Positions 44,123-53,407 are shown, counted from the stretch's first letter. The stretch: DNA of 64,000 nucleotides from Herpetosiphon llansteffanensis (GCF_003205875.1 NZ_PUBZ01000093.1:1-64000), one strand, 5' to 3'. The notes: generated by a model from the sequence alone, not told the origin. Translations and numbers: made by a program.

Positions 44123-45499
44123 ATGCATAAAACTGTTGTGATTAATGTTGTTGGGTTGACCCCTGCATTAATTGGGCCGCATACGCCACGCTTACACGCA
44201 TGGCAGCAAAAAACAGCCCAAGCTTCAATTAAACCAATTGTTCCGGCAGTAACTTGTAGCATGCAAGCAACCTATCTGACTGGTAAAATGCCCAGCGAGC
44301 ATGGAATTGTGGGTAATGGTTGGTATTTTCGTGATGAATGTGAAGTTAAATTTTGGCGACAATCGAATAAATTAGTGCAAGCGCCAAAAATTTGGGAAGC
44401 AGCCAAAGCGCTTGACCCAAGCTTTACCTGCGCGAATTTGTTCTGGTGGTACAACATGTATTCATCAGCTGATGTTGCGGTCACGCCACGCCCGATGTAT
44501 CCTGCTGATGGCCGCAAATTGCCCGATATTTATAGCCAACCAGCAGAGTTGCGTGATGATTTGCAACGTGAATTAGGTCAGTTTCCATTGTTTAATTTTT
44601 GGGGGCCAAATTCTTCAATTGCTTCATCGCGTTGGATTGCCAACTCAGCCAAAACCGTTGAGCAACGCTACAATCCAACGTTGAGCTTAATTTATTTGCC
44701 GCATTTGGATTATTGTTTTCAGCAATATGGCGCGGATATTGAGCGTTGCGCAGCCCAATTAGCCGAAATTGATCAGGTTGTTGGTGATTTGCTTGATTTT
44801 TACACACAGCGCAATGCCCGAATTATCATTTTATCGGAATATGGCATTACCAGCGTTAATCGGCCAGTAGCAATTAATCGGTTGTTGCGGGCAGCAGGTT
44901 TGATTGCGGTACGCGAAGAATTGGGCCGTGAATTGCTCGATGCTGGCGTGAGCAAAGCCTTTGCTGTGGCTGATCATCAAGTTGCCCATGTTTATGTGAA
45001 TGATTTAAGCTATTTGGAACGAGTCAAAGCTCTGCTTGAAGCCACGCCTGGCATTGCCAAAGTGCTTGATGCTGAAGGCAAACGCGAATATGGCCTTGAT
45101 CACGAGCGAGCTGGCGAATTGATGGCGATTGCCGAGGCTGATGCATGGTTTAGCTACTACTATTGGCTTGACGATCAGCGTGCGCCCGATTTTGCGCGGG
45201 CGGTGGATATTCATCGTAAGCCTGGCTACGACCCCGCCGAGCTGTTTGTTGACCCCAGTTTGCGTGTGCCAATGGCCAAAATTGGCATGACCTTGGCCAA
45301 GAAAAAGCTTGGCTTCCGCTATGTGATGGATGTGATTGGGCTTGATCCAACAGTCGTGCGTGGCTCGCATGGCGTGATTAGCAGCGATCCTGATCATGCG
45401 CCACTGTTGCTGACCAACCAGCCAGAACTTTTGCCCGAAGCCGCCTTGCATGCCACCGATGTCTACCAAATTTTGTGGCGACACCTTGTAGAAGGATGA
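44123..45499 (+). CDS. eboF: EboF: alkaline phosphatase/nucleotide pyrophosphatase-like
   Basis: 458 residues of the phosphodiesterase superfamily. VTCSMQATYLTGKMPSEHGIVGNGW carries the Ser/Thr nucleophile region; IYLPHLDYCFQQYG and ILSEYGIT hold Asp/His/Glu metal ligands, and RGSHGVI the last His. The first Asp of the family (VVDG) is replaced in NVVGLTP, so one metal site may be altered. AAGGAA lies 6 bp before ATG 44123. The TGA stop is part of a GGATGAAGGATG intergenic repeat. It closes the ebo cluster. Confidence 0.82.
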   Translation: MHKTVVINVVGLTPALIGPHTPRLHAWQQKTAQASIKPIVPAVTCSMQATYLTGKMPSEHGIVGNGWYFRDECEVKFWRQSNKLVQAPKIWEAAKALDPSFTCANLFWWYNMYSSADVAVTPRPMYPADGRKLPDIYSQPAELRDDLQRELGQFPLFNFWGPNSSIASSRWIANSAKTVEQRYNPTLSLIYLPHLDYCFQQYGADIERCAAQLAEIDQVVGDLLDFYTQRNARIIILSEYGITSVNRPVAINRLLRAAGLIAVREELGRELLDAGVSKAFAVADHQVAHVYVNDLSYLERVKALLEATPGIAKVLDAEGKREYGLDHERAGELMAIAEADAWFSYYYWLDDQRAPDFARAVDIHRKPGYDPAELFVDPSLRVPMAKIGMTLAKKKLGFRYVMDVIGLDPTVVRGSHGVISSDPDHAPLLLTNQPELLPEAALHATDVYQILWRHLVEG

Positions 45500-46251
45500 A
45501 GGATGAGGGATGAGGGATGAAGAGCATAGAACAAAGAGTATAGAACATAGAAGATATGGCTATAGGCTATGGGCTATATGTACTGGTTCATTGCGTTAGC
45601 AACCGCAGCATTCCTGCATCGCAACCCTATGCCAAGGGTTGGTTTCGACTGAACACCACCCATCCGCAGGTTCATCAACAGATGCGGTTCGGTCACGAAT
45701 TGTCCTTGAGGGGGTGCAGGGGGATTAAAGCCCCCTGCGTCTCCCGCTGGCGGGACGGAAGGGTGGAAAAGAAATATGGTGGTTAATGTGATGAACCATT
45801 ACAGCTATAGGCTATCGGAACATAATCCTAACAATCTGTGGCAATCTGTGGCAAAAATAATTATTCGTGGAATTCGTGCAATTCGTGGCGAAAAACACAT
45901 GATTTCAACGCAGAGGCGCAGAGAAGATATGGCTATGGGCTATGGGCTATAGGCTATCGGAACATAATCCTAACAATCTGTGGCAATCTGTGGCAAAAAT
46001 AATTAGTCGTGGCATTCGTGCAATTCGTGGCGAAAAACACATGATTTCAACGCAGAGGCGCAGAGGAAAAATGGCTATAGGCTATTGGAATATAATCCTA
46101 ATAATCTGTGGCGAAAAAACTTAACCTTCGCGATCTTCGTGCGCTTCGCGGTTTCCGTCCTTCGTGCCCTTCGTGCTCTTCGTGGATCAAAATGGCTAAA
46201 ACAAATTGGCAGCGAGTAACGTCCTAGTACAAGCCTAGATCAGGTGCTGTC
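45500..46251. repeat. Repeat-rich 0.75-kb gap with MITE-like element and 113-bp direct repeat
   Basis: A GGATGAGGGATG array is followed by an element at 45579-45803 with the termini TGTACTGGTTCATTG and GATGAACCATTACA but a different interior from the other copies. A 113-bp direct repeat lies at 45811-45923 and 45953-46065, built from AATCTGTGGC and ATTCGTGG phrases. No gene is supported, though short frames are open. Confidence 0.75.
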
Positions 46252-46264
46252 AAAGGAGATGTCG

Positions 46265-47203
46265 ATGGATAACCCACTAAATTATGTGATTTCGTTGCCA
46301 GAGCGCACGCTACGAGCAGGCGCAGCCTTAGTTGGCGGCTTGGTCAACGAGGCCAGCAATGTGATCGTTCCCAAGAGTTTGCGCAATACGCGGCTCTATC
46401 AGGTAACATTTGAACGCTTGCTGCGCATCACAATCGAATTGGTTGGCGATGTGAAAAATGTCTATGTCGATGAAAAACTGGGCATTGAAGAACTGACCAA
46501 ACGCAAAATTGCCGGTAACGCGGTCGAATTGGTCGGCTTTTTGAGCCTTGGTTGGTCGCCGCTGTGGTTTTTGGCCGCAGCATCGGATGTGACGAGTGGC
46601 ACGCGCACCTATTTGGCAGCGCTGGTATCCGAATTACAACAACGCCAATTGTTGCCAGCTGAAGCTAATATTGATTCGGTTGATGCCTTGCTCGAACGCT
46701 TGGAAGGCACGTCTGGCGTAGCCGCCGATACGGTCGATTTGCCGCCGCTTGATGTTTCGGCTTTGCGCAGCTCGTGGGAAACGATCAAAGCCAATGCCAG
46801 CAGCTTGCCTGCCCCAACCGCTTTAGCCGATACTTTCGACCAACTGCGCGAAACCGCACGTACCGAAGGCCAATCGTTGCTTGATGTTTCGGCTGTGGTT
46901 GCCGCAGGCGCGTTGCAAGCAGGCTGGAGTTTGGGCAATACGCATATTTTTGAATATTATCGCGAGTCGTTGAACTCGATTCAACAAGAAGGCTTGCTGG
47001 AGTTTGCTCGCCGCGTTACAACCCCCTACTTTGAGCGCGCAGCCAAGCACTTCGACCCAGCCGAAGAAACCTATACCGATCGCTTTTTGCGCCAGTTGGA
47101 TGGGCCAGCAGCGCCTGAACAAGCGCAAGCACCAGAACAAGCGCAAGCAACCAATATCCCGATCGTCAATGAGGATTCAAAACCAGCTGACGAATCGAAG
47201 TAA
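46265..47203 (+). CDS. Hypothetical protein, 312 aa
   Basis: I do not recognise this protein. Residues 1-60 start with LPERTLRAGAALVGGLVNEAS and LYQVTFERLLRITIELVGDV, amphipathic and reminiscent of surface-binding helices. A hydrophobic stretch (VELVGFLSLGWSPLWFLAAASD) lies at about 93-114, perhaps a single membrane helix. The middle is helical, and the C-terminus is Ala/Glu/Gln-rich with APEQAQAPEQAQ repeats. ATG 46265 has AAAGGAG 6 bp before it; earlier in-frame codons are 2 and 7 codons upstream. It stands alone between repeat regions. Confidence 0.6.
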   Translation: MDNPLNYVISLPERTLRAGAALVGGLVNEASNVIVPKSLRNTRLYQVTFERLLRITIELVGDVKNVYVDEKLGIEELTKRKIAGNAVELVGFLSLGWSPLWFLAAASDVTSGTRTYLAALVSELQQRQLLPAEANIDSVDALLERLEGTSGVAADTVDLPPLDVSALRSSWETIKANASSLPAPTALADTFDQLRETARTEGQSLLDVSAVVAAGALQAGWSLGNTHIFEYYRESLNSIQQEGLLEFARRVTTPYFERAAKHFDPAEETYTDRFLRQLDGPAAPEQAQAPEQAQATNIPIVNEDSKPADESK

Positions 47204-47211
47204 CCTGCGGT

Positions 47212-47350
47212 ACGTTCCCTCACCCCAACCCCTCTCCCATGATGTTTGGGATAGGGGCTTTCATATGGTGGTTTTAGTGCAATTTGTTGGACAAAATGCA
47301 TAATACCCCCTCTCCCGCGTTTAGTAGGAGAGGGGGCTGGGGGTGAGGGA
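47212..47350. repeat. MITE-like element, copy 4
   Basis: GTTCCCTCACCCC...CCTCTCCC and GGGAGAGGGGG...GGTGAGGGAAC form an imperfect inverted repeat about 140 bp overall. The interior CATATGGTGGTTTTAGTGC is specific to this copy. The outer ends are worn. It may act as a hairpin terminator for the gene upstream. Confidence 0.7.
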
Positions 47351-47376
47351 ACTCTATACAACACGTGATGAGTTAA

Positions 47377-47467
47377 ATCATCCACTTTTGTCTTAATTGC
47401 ACTACTAAAAAATGTATTAATAAAACGTGTTTTAGGGCTTGACAATGGGCTAAATCGCAGCTAGCAT
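47377..47467 (+). promoter_or_regulatory. Promoter/operator of the mtl regulator gene
   Basis: TTGACA at 47439-47444 and TAGCAT at 47462-47467 (17 bp). The 82 bp at 47377-47458 align without gaps with 49074-49155 before mtlA (63 matches). The shared part reaches 62 bp upstream of the -35 box, where an activator would bind. Confidence 0.7.
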
Positions 47468-47523
47468 AAACACAATCTCTCACTGCAGGGAACCTATTTC
47501 GCTCCACACTATGGGGTAAACGT

Positions 47524-49065
47524 ATGCTGTCGCTGACGACTGCTCAACGTGATCTATTGTACCTTTTGCTCACCACCGAAACCCCGATCGGGGCTGCGGC
47601 GCTCGGCCAGTCTTTGCATCTCACGCCACGCCAAGTTTCCTATAGTTTACGCAGTATCAAGCTTTGGTTGGCTCGTCGCCACGCCAGTTTACGCCAAGTG
47701 CCAGGGGTTGGCATTCAGCTCATCTGCTCGGCGCAGCAACGCCAACGCCTGCATGCTGAGCTTGAATCCCAAGCCAAATTTCAATTAATTCTCACGCCAG
47801 AGCAACGTGGCCAGCTTTTGGGCTTGGTGTTGTTGATTACACCTGAGCCATTGACTCTCAACCAACTTCAGCACGATTTGGCGATTGCGCGCACGACGGT
47901 GCTCAAAGATCTCGATGTGATGGAGATTTGGTTGGCAAGTTTTGGCTTGCAAGTGGTGCGGCGACAACATCGTGGCTGCTGGATCGAAGGGCCTGAATTG
48001 GCCAAACGCCAAGCAATTGCGGCCTTGTTATGGGGCGATGTGCCCTTCAGTTTGCCAATTATCACGCTTCAGGCTGGGGTTGGCTTTGATTTTGTGTTGC
48101 AGCAGGATGCAGCACTCTTGCCAATTATTCAACGGGTCAATAGCTTTTTGCAGGAGCTTGATTTGGCTGAGGCGCAACAGCAGGTCATTTGGGCCGAAAC
48201 CCAATTGCATGCCCGCTTTAGCGATCAGGCAATTAGCTTGCTTGGGCTGGCTTTGGCTTTGCAACAGCAGCGCAGCAGCACCCAACAGTATCTAACCTGG
48301 CATCCTGAAACCTTGCATTGGCTTGAGCAACAAATGGTTTGGCCAATTGCCGCCCAATTAAGCGTTGGCTATGGCTTGGAGCAAATGCCAAACGCTAGGC
48401 AGGCCGAAATTGCTGGCCTGAGCTTGCAATTGGTGTGTGCTGCACGCGAACGACCATGGCTCAAGCAACGTGAAACTGATCATGTAACCCATAATTTAAT
48501 TAATCGTCTGATTGATTTGATTGCCACAACCTACAATGTGCCAGCCTTAGCCAATGATCAGCTTTTGCGCGATGGCTTGGAGGCATTAATTCCGCCTGCT
48601 TGCAATCGTCAACGCTTTGGTTTGTGGGTTCCGACGCATCAAGCAAGCGAAACGCAGAGCGAGCGTTATGCAGCAGAGCGGCGCATGGCCGATCTGATTG
48701 ATCGGAGCTTGTTGGCGACGATTGGTGTGACCTTGCCATTCGATGCCCGCGATGAACTGATTTTGCTGTTGCGGGCGGCGGTGGTGCGCGCGCGACCAGT
48801 GCAGACCCGCAATATTTTGGTGGTTTGCCCCAGCGGCATGGCCACAACCCAACTCTTGGTGGCGCGGCTCAAGGCCCGTTTTCCTAAACTTGGCATTTTT
48901 GAGGTCTTGTCGATGCGCGAGCTTTCTGCAGAACGTTTGGCGAATGCAGATTTGGTAATTACGACTGCGCCCTTGGCGCTGGCAAGTGTGCCGATTGATG
49001 TCATCCAAGTGCATCCAATGTTGCACCCAGAAGATATTGCGGCGCTAAGCCAGTGGATGGTCTAG
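47524..49065 (+). CDS. mtlR: MtlR/BglG-type PTS transcriptional regulator
   Basis: 513 residues. N-terminal winged HTH (LTTAQRDLLYLLLTTETPIGAAALGQSLHLT region), a second HTH near residue 100-150, a PRD-like helical region with few obvious phosphohistidines, and a C-terminal EIIB-like domain (NILVVCPSGMATTQLLVARL with the Cys of a phosphocysteine loop). Such regulators are activated or silenced by PTS phosphorylation according to sugar supply. It precedes mtlA, and both genes share a duplicated promoter region, suggesting it controls both. The C-terminal EIIA domain of full-length MtlR (~690 aa) is missing. Confidence 0.8.
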   Translation: MLSLTTAQRDLLYLLLTTETPIGAAALGQSLHLTPRQVSYSLRSIKLWLARRHASLRQVPGVGIQLICSAQQRQRLHAELESQAKFQLILTPEQRGQLLGLVLLITPEPLTLNQLQHDLAIARTTVLKDLDVMEIWLASFGLQVVRRQHRGCWIEGPELAKRQAIAALLWGDVPFSLPIITLQAGVGFDFVLQQDAALLPIIQRVNSFLQELDLAEAQQQVIWAETQLHARFSDQAISLLGLALALQQQRSSTQQYLTWHPETLHWLEQQMVWPIAAQLSVGYGLEQMPNARQAEIAGLSLQLVCAARERPWLKQRETDHVTHNLINRLIDLIATTYNVPALANDQLLRDGLEALIPPACNRQRFGLWVPTHQASETQSERYAAERRMADLIDRSLLATIGVTLPFDARDELILLLRAAVVRARPVQTRNILVVCPSGMATTQLLVARLKARFPKLGIFEVLSMRELSAERLANADLVITTAPLALASVPIDVIQVHPMLHPEDIAALSQWMV

Positions 49066-49073
49066 CTTGCGAA

Positions 49074-49164
49074 ATCATCGCATTTTGTCGTAATTGAGCA
49101 ACCAAAAAGCAAACTAATAAAGTGGGTTTTATGGCTTGACAATGGCCTAAAACGCTTGTACCGT
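49074..49164 (+). promoter_or_regulatory. mtlA promoter/operator
   Basis: TTGACA at 49136-49141 and TACCGT at 49159-49164 (17 bp). The -10 box is poor, in line with dependence on an activator. Homologous to the region before mtlR. Confidence 0.72.
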
Positions 49165-49419
49165 AAGAGTAGAACAAACACATCGAACCTCTGTCCATCC
49201 GGAGCCATCTCCCTCGATTGACAATCTATGCTAGGAGCGTTGCTATGGTGTAGGGCACTGCCAAAACACCCCGACGAACCTCTACTTAGCGGTGTGTTAA
49301 AAACCGTGGGTGACTGTTGCACAGATAACAACCCGGGCGTTAGCTGGCAGAACCACCATTCTGAAATCCACGGGCAATCAACGACGATTAACAAAGACTT
49401 CAAAGGAGAAACGCCCATC
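49165..49419 (+). other. Long mtlA leader
   Basis: About 250 nt lie between the predicted start of transcription and the mtlA ATG. I see no known riboswitch and no clear terminator. It contains an open frame in phase with mtlA from ATG 49228, which I consider accidental because AAAGGAG stands before ATG 49420. Confidence 0.45.
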
Positions 49420-50490
49420 ATGCGACAGCATATTCAGCGCTTTGGCAGCTTCTTGGCTGCAATGGTTGTTCCCAATATCGGTGCGTTCATTGCTTGGGGC
49501 TTAATCACCGCTCTGTTTATTCCCACTGGTTGGATTCCCAACGAAGACTTTGCCAAGCTGGTTGGCCCAATGATCACCTACTTGTTGCCAACCCTGATTG
49601 GCTACACTGGTGGCAAGATGATTCACGATACCCGTGGCGGGGTGGTTGGCGCTGCCGCAACCATGGGTGTGATCGTCGGGGCCGATATTCCAATGTTTAT
49701 CGGGGCCATGGTTATGGGGCCACTTGGCGGCTATCTGATGAAGAAAATCGATGAATTCCTCGAAGATCGCATGCCAACCGGCTTTGAAATGTTGATCAAT
49801 AACTTTTCAGCTGGTTTCTTGGTAACAGGCTTGGTGCTGTTGGCCAACGCGGCAATCGGCCCAGTCGTGGAATTTTTGAGCGCTGGCTTGGGTTCGGGCG
49901 TACAATTCCTGATTGATTCGCGCTTGTTGCCCGTCGCTGACATTTTGATCGAACCAGCCAAAGTGCTGTTTCTCAACAATGCGATTAACCACGGGATTCT
50001 CGGCCCCTTAGGTGTGGCGGAAGTCAACCAAAGCGGCAAAGCGATTCACTTCTTGCTCGAAAGTAATCCCGGCCCAGGCTTGGGTTTGCTCTTGGCCTTC
50101 TGGTTTGCTGGCAAAGGCAACCTCAAACAATCGGCTCCAGGCGCTGCCGTGATTCACTTCCTCGGCGGGATTCACGAAATCTATTTCCCCTATATTTTGG
50201 CTCGCCCCATGATGATTGTTGCAATGTGGGCTGGTGGGATTGTGGCTGACCTCTGGTTTGTGATTTGGGATGCAGGTTTGGTTGCCACGCCATCACCTGG
50301 CTCGATCTTTGCCTATTTTGCGGTTATTCCACGCGGCGGCCATTTTGCGGTCTTAGGTGGCGTGGTTGTGGGGATTATCGGCTCGTTTGTGGTTGGCTCG
50401 GTGCTGCTCAAACTCTTCCCCGGCCAAGAAGCCGTTGAAGCCGAACAAGAAGCAGCAGAAATGACTGGCGCAACCGTTGCCGCGCACTAA
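49420..50490 (+). CDS. mtlA: PTS mannitol-type EIIC permease
   Basis: 356 residues, membrane EIIC of the mannitol/fructose class. Family motifs: [34 protein letters not shown] and the substrate-binding [15 protein letters not shown] near residue 249. The EIIB and EIIA domains, which are fused to it in E. coli MtlA, are separate genes here. AAAGGAG precedes the ATG, 11 bp away. The C-terminal tail is Glu/Ala-rich. It imports mannitol (or a close polyol) while phosphorylating it. Confidence 0.9.
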   Translation: MRQHIQRFGSFLAAMVVPNIGAFIAWGLITALFIPTGWIPNEDFAKLVGPMITYLLPTLIGYTGGKMIHDTRGGVVGAAATMGVIVGADIPMFIGAMVMGPLGGYLMKKIDEFLEDRMPTGFEMLINNFSAGFLVTGLVLLANAAIGPVVEFLSAGLGSGVQFLIDSRLLPVADILIEPAKVLFLNNAINHGILGPLGVAEVNQSGKAIHFLLESNPGPGLGLLLAFWFAGKGNLKQSAPGAAVIHFLGGIHEIYFPYILARPMMIVAMWAGGIVADLWFVIWDAGLVATPSPGSIFAYFAVIPRGGHFAVLGGVVVGIIGSFVVGSVLLKLFPGQEAVEAEQEAAEMTGATVAAH

Positions 50491-50516
50491 ATTAATTTCA
50501 AACAAGGAGGTTTGTT

Positions 50517-50837
50517 ATGGCTCAATCAATTGCCGCTGCCGATGTTTCAACCATCGTGTTTGCCTGTGAAGCAGGCATTGGCTCAAGTTTTATGGGCGTA
50601 ACGGCGCTCAAAAAGAAACTCAAACAAGCCAATTTGAGCATTAGCGTGGTGCATAAATCGGTGCGCTCATTGCCAACCGATGCCAAGCTGGTGCTGGTGC
50701 ATAAAGGCTTGGCCGATTTTGCCCGCAAGCAAGCGCCAAATGCCGTGGTGATTGCCTTCACCCAATTCCTCAACGATCCAGTGTTTGATCAGGTTGTGCA
50801 AAGCTTGCAGGATGGTACTGATCTGGTGGAGGCCTAA
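50517..50837 (+). CDS. PTS mannitol-type EIIB
   Basis: 106 residues. The phosphocysteine loop is FACEAGIGSSFMG with Cys17, as in the mannitol class (ACDAGMGSSAMG in E. coli). It takes phosphate from EIIA and gives it to the sugar bound to EIIC. CAAGGAGG stands 6 bp before the ATG. It lies between the EIIC and EIIA genes. Confidence 0.9.
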   Translation: MAQSIAAADVSTIVFACEAGIGSSFMGVTALKKKLKQANLSISVVHKSVRSLPTDAKLVLVHKGLADFARKQAPNAVVIAFTQFLNDPVFDQVVQSLQDGTDLVEA

Positions 50838-50838
50838 A

Positions 50839-51312
50839 ATGTCGATCTTATCGAGCGAAACGATTCGGCTTGGAGCCAGCGCTGCGAGCAAACACGAGGC
50901 CATTCAACAAGCTGGAGCCTTGTTAGTTGCCAGCGGCTGTGTTTCGGCTAATTATGTGGCTGGCATGTTACAGCGCGAACAAGTCATCTCAACCTATCTT
51001 GGTAATGGTGTGGCGATTCCGCATGGCCAGCACGAAAATATGGCCGATGTGCTGCGCACTGGCATCGCTGTGGTGCAGTTTCCCGCTGGTGTTGAGTGGG
51101 AGCCAGGCGAGTTGGCCTATTTGGTGATTGGCATCGCTGCCAACGCCGATGAACATGTTGGCGTGTTGGCCAACTTGGCCGAAGTGATCGAGGATGAGCA
51201 CATTGTCCAGCATTTGGCCCAAACCACCGATCCCTTGCAAATTCTTGAGCACTTAGGGCGAGCGCGTGAGGAAGAAGCCTACGACGAGGAAAGGCATCAT
51301 GCAGGAGCTTGA
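50839..51312 (+). CDS. PTS mannitol/fructose-type EIIA
   Basis: 157 residues, EIIA type 2. Phosphohistidine His62 in GVAIPHGQHEN. ATG 50839 comes one base after the EIIB stop, and GGTGGAGG lies upstream. An in-frame start 29 codons earlier would overlap EIIB in another frame and is rejected. It overlaps the HPr-EI gene by 14 bp. Confidence 0.9.
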   Translation: MSILSSETIRLGASAASKHEAIQQAGALLVASGCVSANYVAGMLQREQVISTYLGNGVAIPHGQHENMADVLRTGIAVVQFPAGVEWEPGELAYLVIGIAANADEHVGVLANLAEVIEDEHIVQHLAQTTDPLQILEHLGRAREEEAYDEERHHAGA

Positions 51313-53407
51313 TCTGGTCATTCATAACTCGGCAGGCCTGCATGCGCGGCCTGCCAGAGTGTTGGTTGACCTTGCAAAACAATTCAAATCGACCGTGCAT
51401 ATTCGGGCTGGCAACAAGCGGGTTAGCGCCAAAAGCATGATCGCAATTTTGACCTTGGGCGTTGGTTGCGGTCAAGCGGTGCAGATTGACATAAATGGTG
51501 AAGATGAAGCGCTGGCCGCCGAAGCCCTGACAACTGCTGTGCGTGAAGGTTTAGGCGAAGGTCCCGAAAGCCATGATAGCGTCAACAGTGCCTTAGCTGC
51601 TGCTCGCAACGGCAATGGCACGCCCAACGGCCACGCCCAAATCGCATCAAATGCTGTACTAACTGACGTTGTGCCACTTAGCACCCCAACGCGTGCCGAA
51701 CCGATCAAAGCTGGCGCGACCATCCAAGCAATTGCTGGCGCACCTGGAATTGCAGTTGGCCCAGTTTTGCGCTACGAACGGGCACGAATTGACATTAACC
51801 ACGCATTTAGCGGCGTGGATAACGAGCTACAGCATTTGCAAGCAGCCTTGACCACCGCCCAACAACAATTAGTGGCGCTGCGCGAACAAGTGTTGGTACG
51901 AGCCGATGCCAGCGAAGCAGCAATTTTCGATGTTCACCGCGATATTTTGGCCGATCCAAGTTTATTAGAGGCGGTGCATGGCGCGATTGGCGCTGGTCAG
52001 GCGGCAGCGGTTGCTTGGCAAACAGTGATCAATCAACAAGCAGTTGCAATTGCCCAACTCGACGATCGTTTGTTGGCTGAGCGAGCGAGCGATATTCGCG
52101 ACGTTGGCGACCGTGTGCTGCGCCTGTTGGCGGGAGCCGAAGCCGCTAGCCTCGATCAACATTGGGCCAAAACCAAGCAGCCAATGATTGTGGTTGCCTA
52201 TGATCTCACGCCCTCGGAAACCGCAGCGTTTGATCCGGCCAAAGTGCTGGGCTTTTGCACTGCTGTGGGTGGCCCGAATGCGCATACCGCGATTTTGGCC
52301 CGCGCTTTGGGCTTGCCAGCGGTGATTAGCGCTGGGCCGAGCGTCTTGGAATTGGCCACCGGAACTGAAGTGATTCTTGATGGCACTGCTGGCACGTTAT
52401 TAATTAGCCCATCGGCTGAGGCGATTACTGCTGCCAAAACTGCTCAGCAACACGAGCAAGCGCAACAAGCCTTGGCGATACGGAGCGCCAATCAGCCAGC
52501 GACGACCGTTGATGGCCAGCATATCGAAGTTGTCGCCAACATTGGCGGCTTGAACGAAGCCCAACAAGCCACAACCCTTGGGGCTGATGGCGTTGGCTTA
52601 TTGCGCACCGAATTTCTGTTTTTGGAGCGCACCCAAGCCCCCACCGAAGATGAACAATTCGCGACCTACCGCGATATTGCCCAAGCCATGGACGCTGCTC
52701 CCGTGATTGTGCGCACGCTCGACATTGGCGGCGACAAACCCTTGCCATATTTGGCCCTGCCTACTGAGGAAAACCCATTTTTGGGCGAGCGCGGAATTCG
52801 CTTGTGCTTAGCTCATCCTGAGTTGCTGCAAACCCAATTGCGGGCAATTTTACGCGCTGCCAGCTTTGGCCGCTTGCGGATTATGTTCCCGATGATTGCC
52901 GATGCTGGCGAATTACGCGCTGCCAAAGCTGAAGTCGAACGCATTCGGGCTGAATTGCAGCTGCCGCCAATCGAAATTGGGATCATGATTGAAGTGCCTT
53001 CAGCGGCATTAATGGCCGATCTTTTGGCCCAAGAAGTCGATTTCTTTTCAATTGGCACCAACGACCTGACCCAATATACCTTGGCGATGGATCGTACCCA
53101 CCCAACCTTGGCCGCCCAAGCAGATGGCCTGCACCCAGCGGTGTTGCGGTTGATTGCGCGCACGGTTGAGGCGGCCCATGCTGCTGGCAAATGGGTTGGA
53201 GTTTGCGGCGAGTTGGGCGCTGATCCGCAGGCTGTGCCAATTTTGGTTGGGCTGGGCGTTGATGAATTAAGCGTCAGCGTGCCCGCTATTCCAACTGTTA
53301 AAGCCCAAATTCGAGCATTGAACTTTGCTCAGTGCCAAACATCTGCCCGCCGTGCATTGGCCTGTGCCACTGCCGCCGAAGTACGCCAAGGAGCGTTCGA
53401 CCAATGA
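51299..53407 (+). CDS. HPr-Enzyme I fusion (PTS phosphotransferase)
   Basis: 702 residues. Residues 1-88 are HPr with His15 in AGLHARPA and a KRVSAKSMI loop; the usual Ser46 of regulatory HPr seems to be Ser in AKSMIAIL. After a ~50-residue linker follows Enzyme I: phosphohistidine near residue 329 in GGPNAHTAILAR, the PEP-binding LRTEFLFLER and TLDIGGDKPLPY, and the C-terminal GVCGELGAD with the catalytic Cys near 636. It carries out both general PTS steps from phosphoenolpyruvate. ATG 51299 overlaps the EIIA gene by 14 bp; the stop overlaps the dehydrogenase by 4 bp. Confidence 0.92.
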   Translation: MQELDLVIHNSAGLHARPARVLVDLAKQFKSTVHIRAGNKRVSAKSMIAILTLGVGCGQAVQIDINGEDEALAAEALTTAVREGLGEGPESHDSVNSALAAARNGNGTPNGHAQIASNAVLTDVVPLSTPTRAEPIKAGATIQAIAGAPGIAVGPVLRYERARIDINHAFSGVDNELQHLQAALTTAQQQLVALREQVLVRADASEAAIFDVHRDILADPSLLEAVHGAIGAGQAAAVAWQTVINQQAVAIAQLDDRLLAERASDIRDVGDRVLRLLAGAEAASLDQHWAKTKQPMIVVAYDLTPSETAAFDPAKVLGFCTAVGGPNAHTAILARALGLPAVISAGPSVLELATGTEVILDGTAGTLLISPSAEAITAAKTAQQHEQAQQALAIRSANQPATTVDGQHIEVVANIGGLNEAQQATTLGADGVGLLRTEFLFLERTQAPTEDEQFATYRDIAQAMDAAPVIVRTLDIGGDKPLPYLALPTEENPFLGERGIRLCLAHPELLQTQLRAILRAASFGRLRIMFPMIADAGELRAAKAEVERIRAELQLPPIEIGIMIEVPSAALMADLLAQEVDFFSIGTNDLTQYTLAMDRTHPTLAAQADGLHPAVLRLIARTVEAAHAAGKWVGVCGELGADPQAVPILVGLGVDELSVSVPAIPTVKAQIRALNFAQCQTSARRALACATAAEVRQGAFDQ

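Noticed and set aside
45579-45803. Insertion sequence with a small transposase
   Set aside because: The interior has no frame longer than about 75 codons and no transposase motif; it is treated as a non-autonomous element.
45811-46065. CRISPR-like repeats
   Set aside because: Only two long direct repeats with degenerate short phrases. There are no regular spacers and no cas genes.
49228-49419. 64-codon N-terminal extension of mtlA
   Set aside because: Not hydrophobic, not conserved in EIIC proteins, and AAAGGAG stands before ATG 49420.
49165-49419. Riboswitch in the mtlA leader
   Set aside because: No known aptamer core was recognised. It is left as an unexplained leader.
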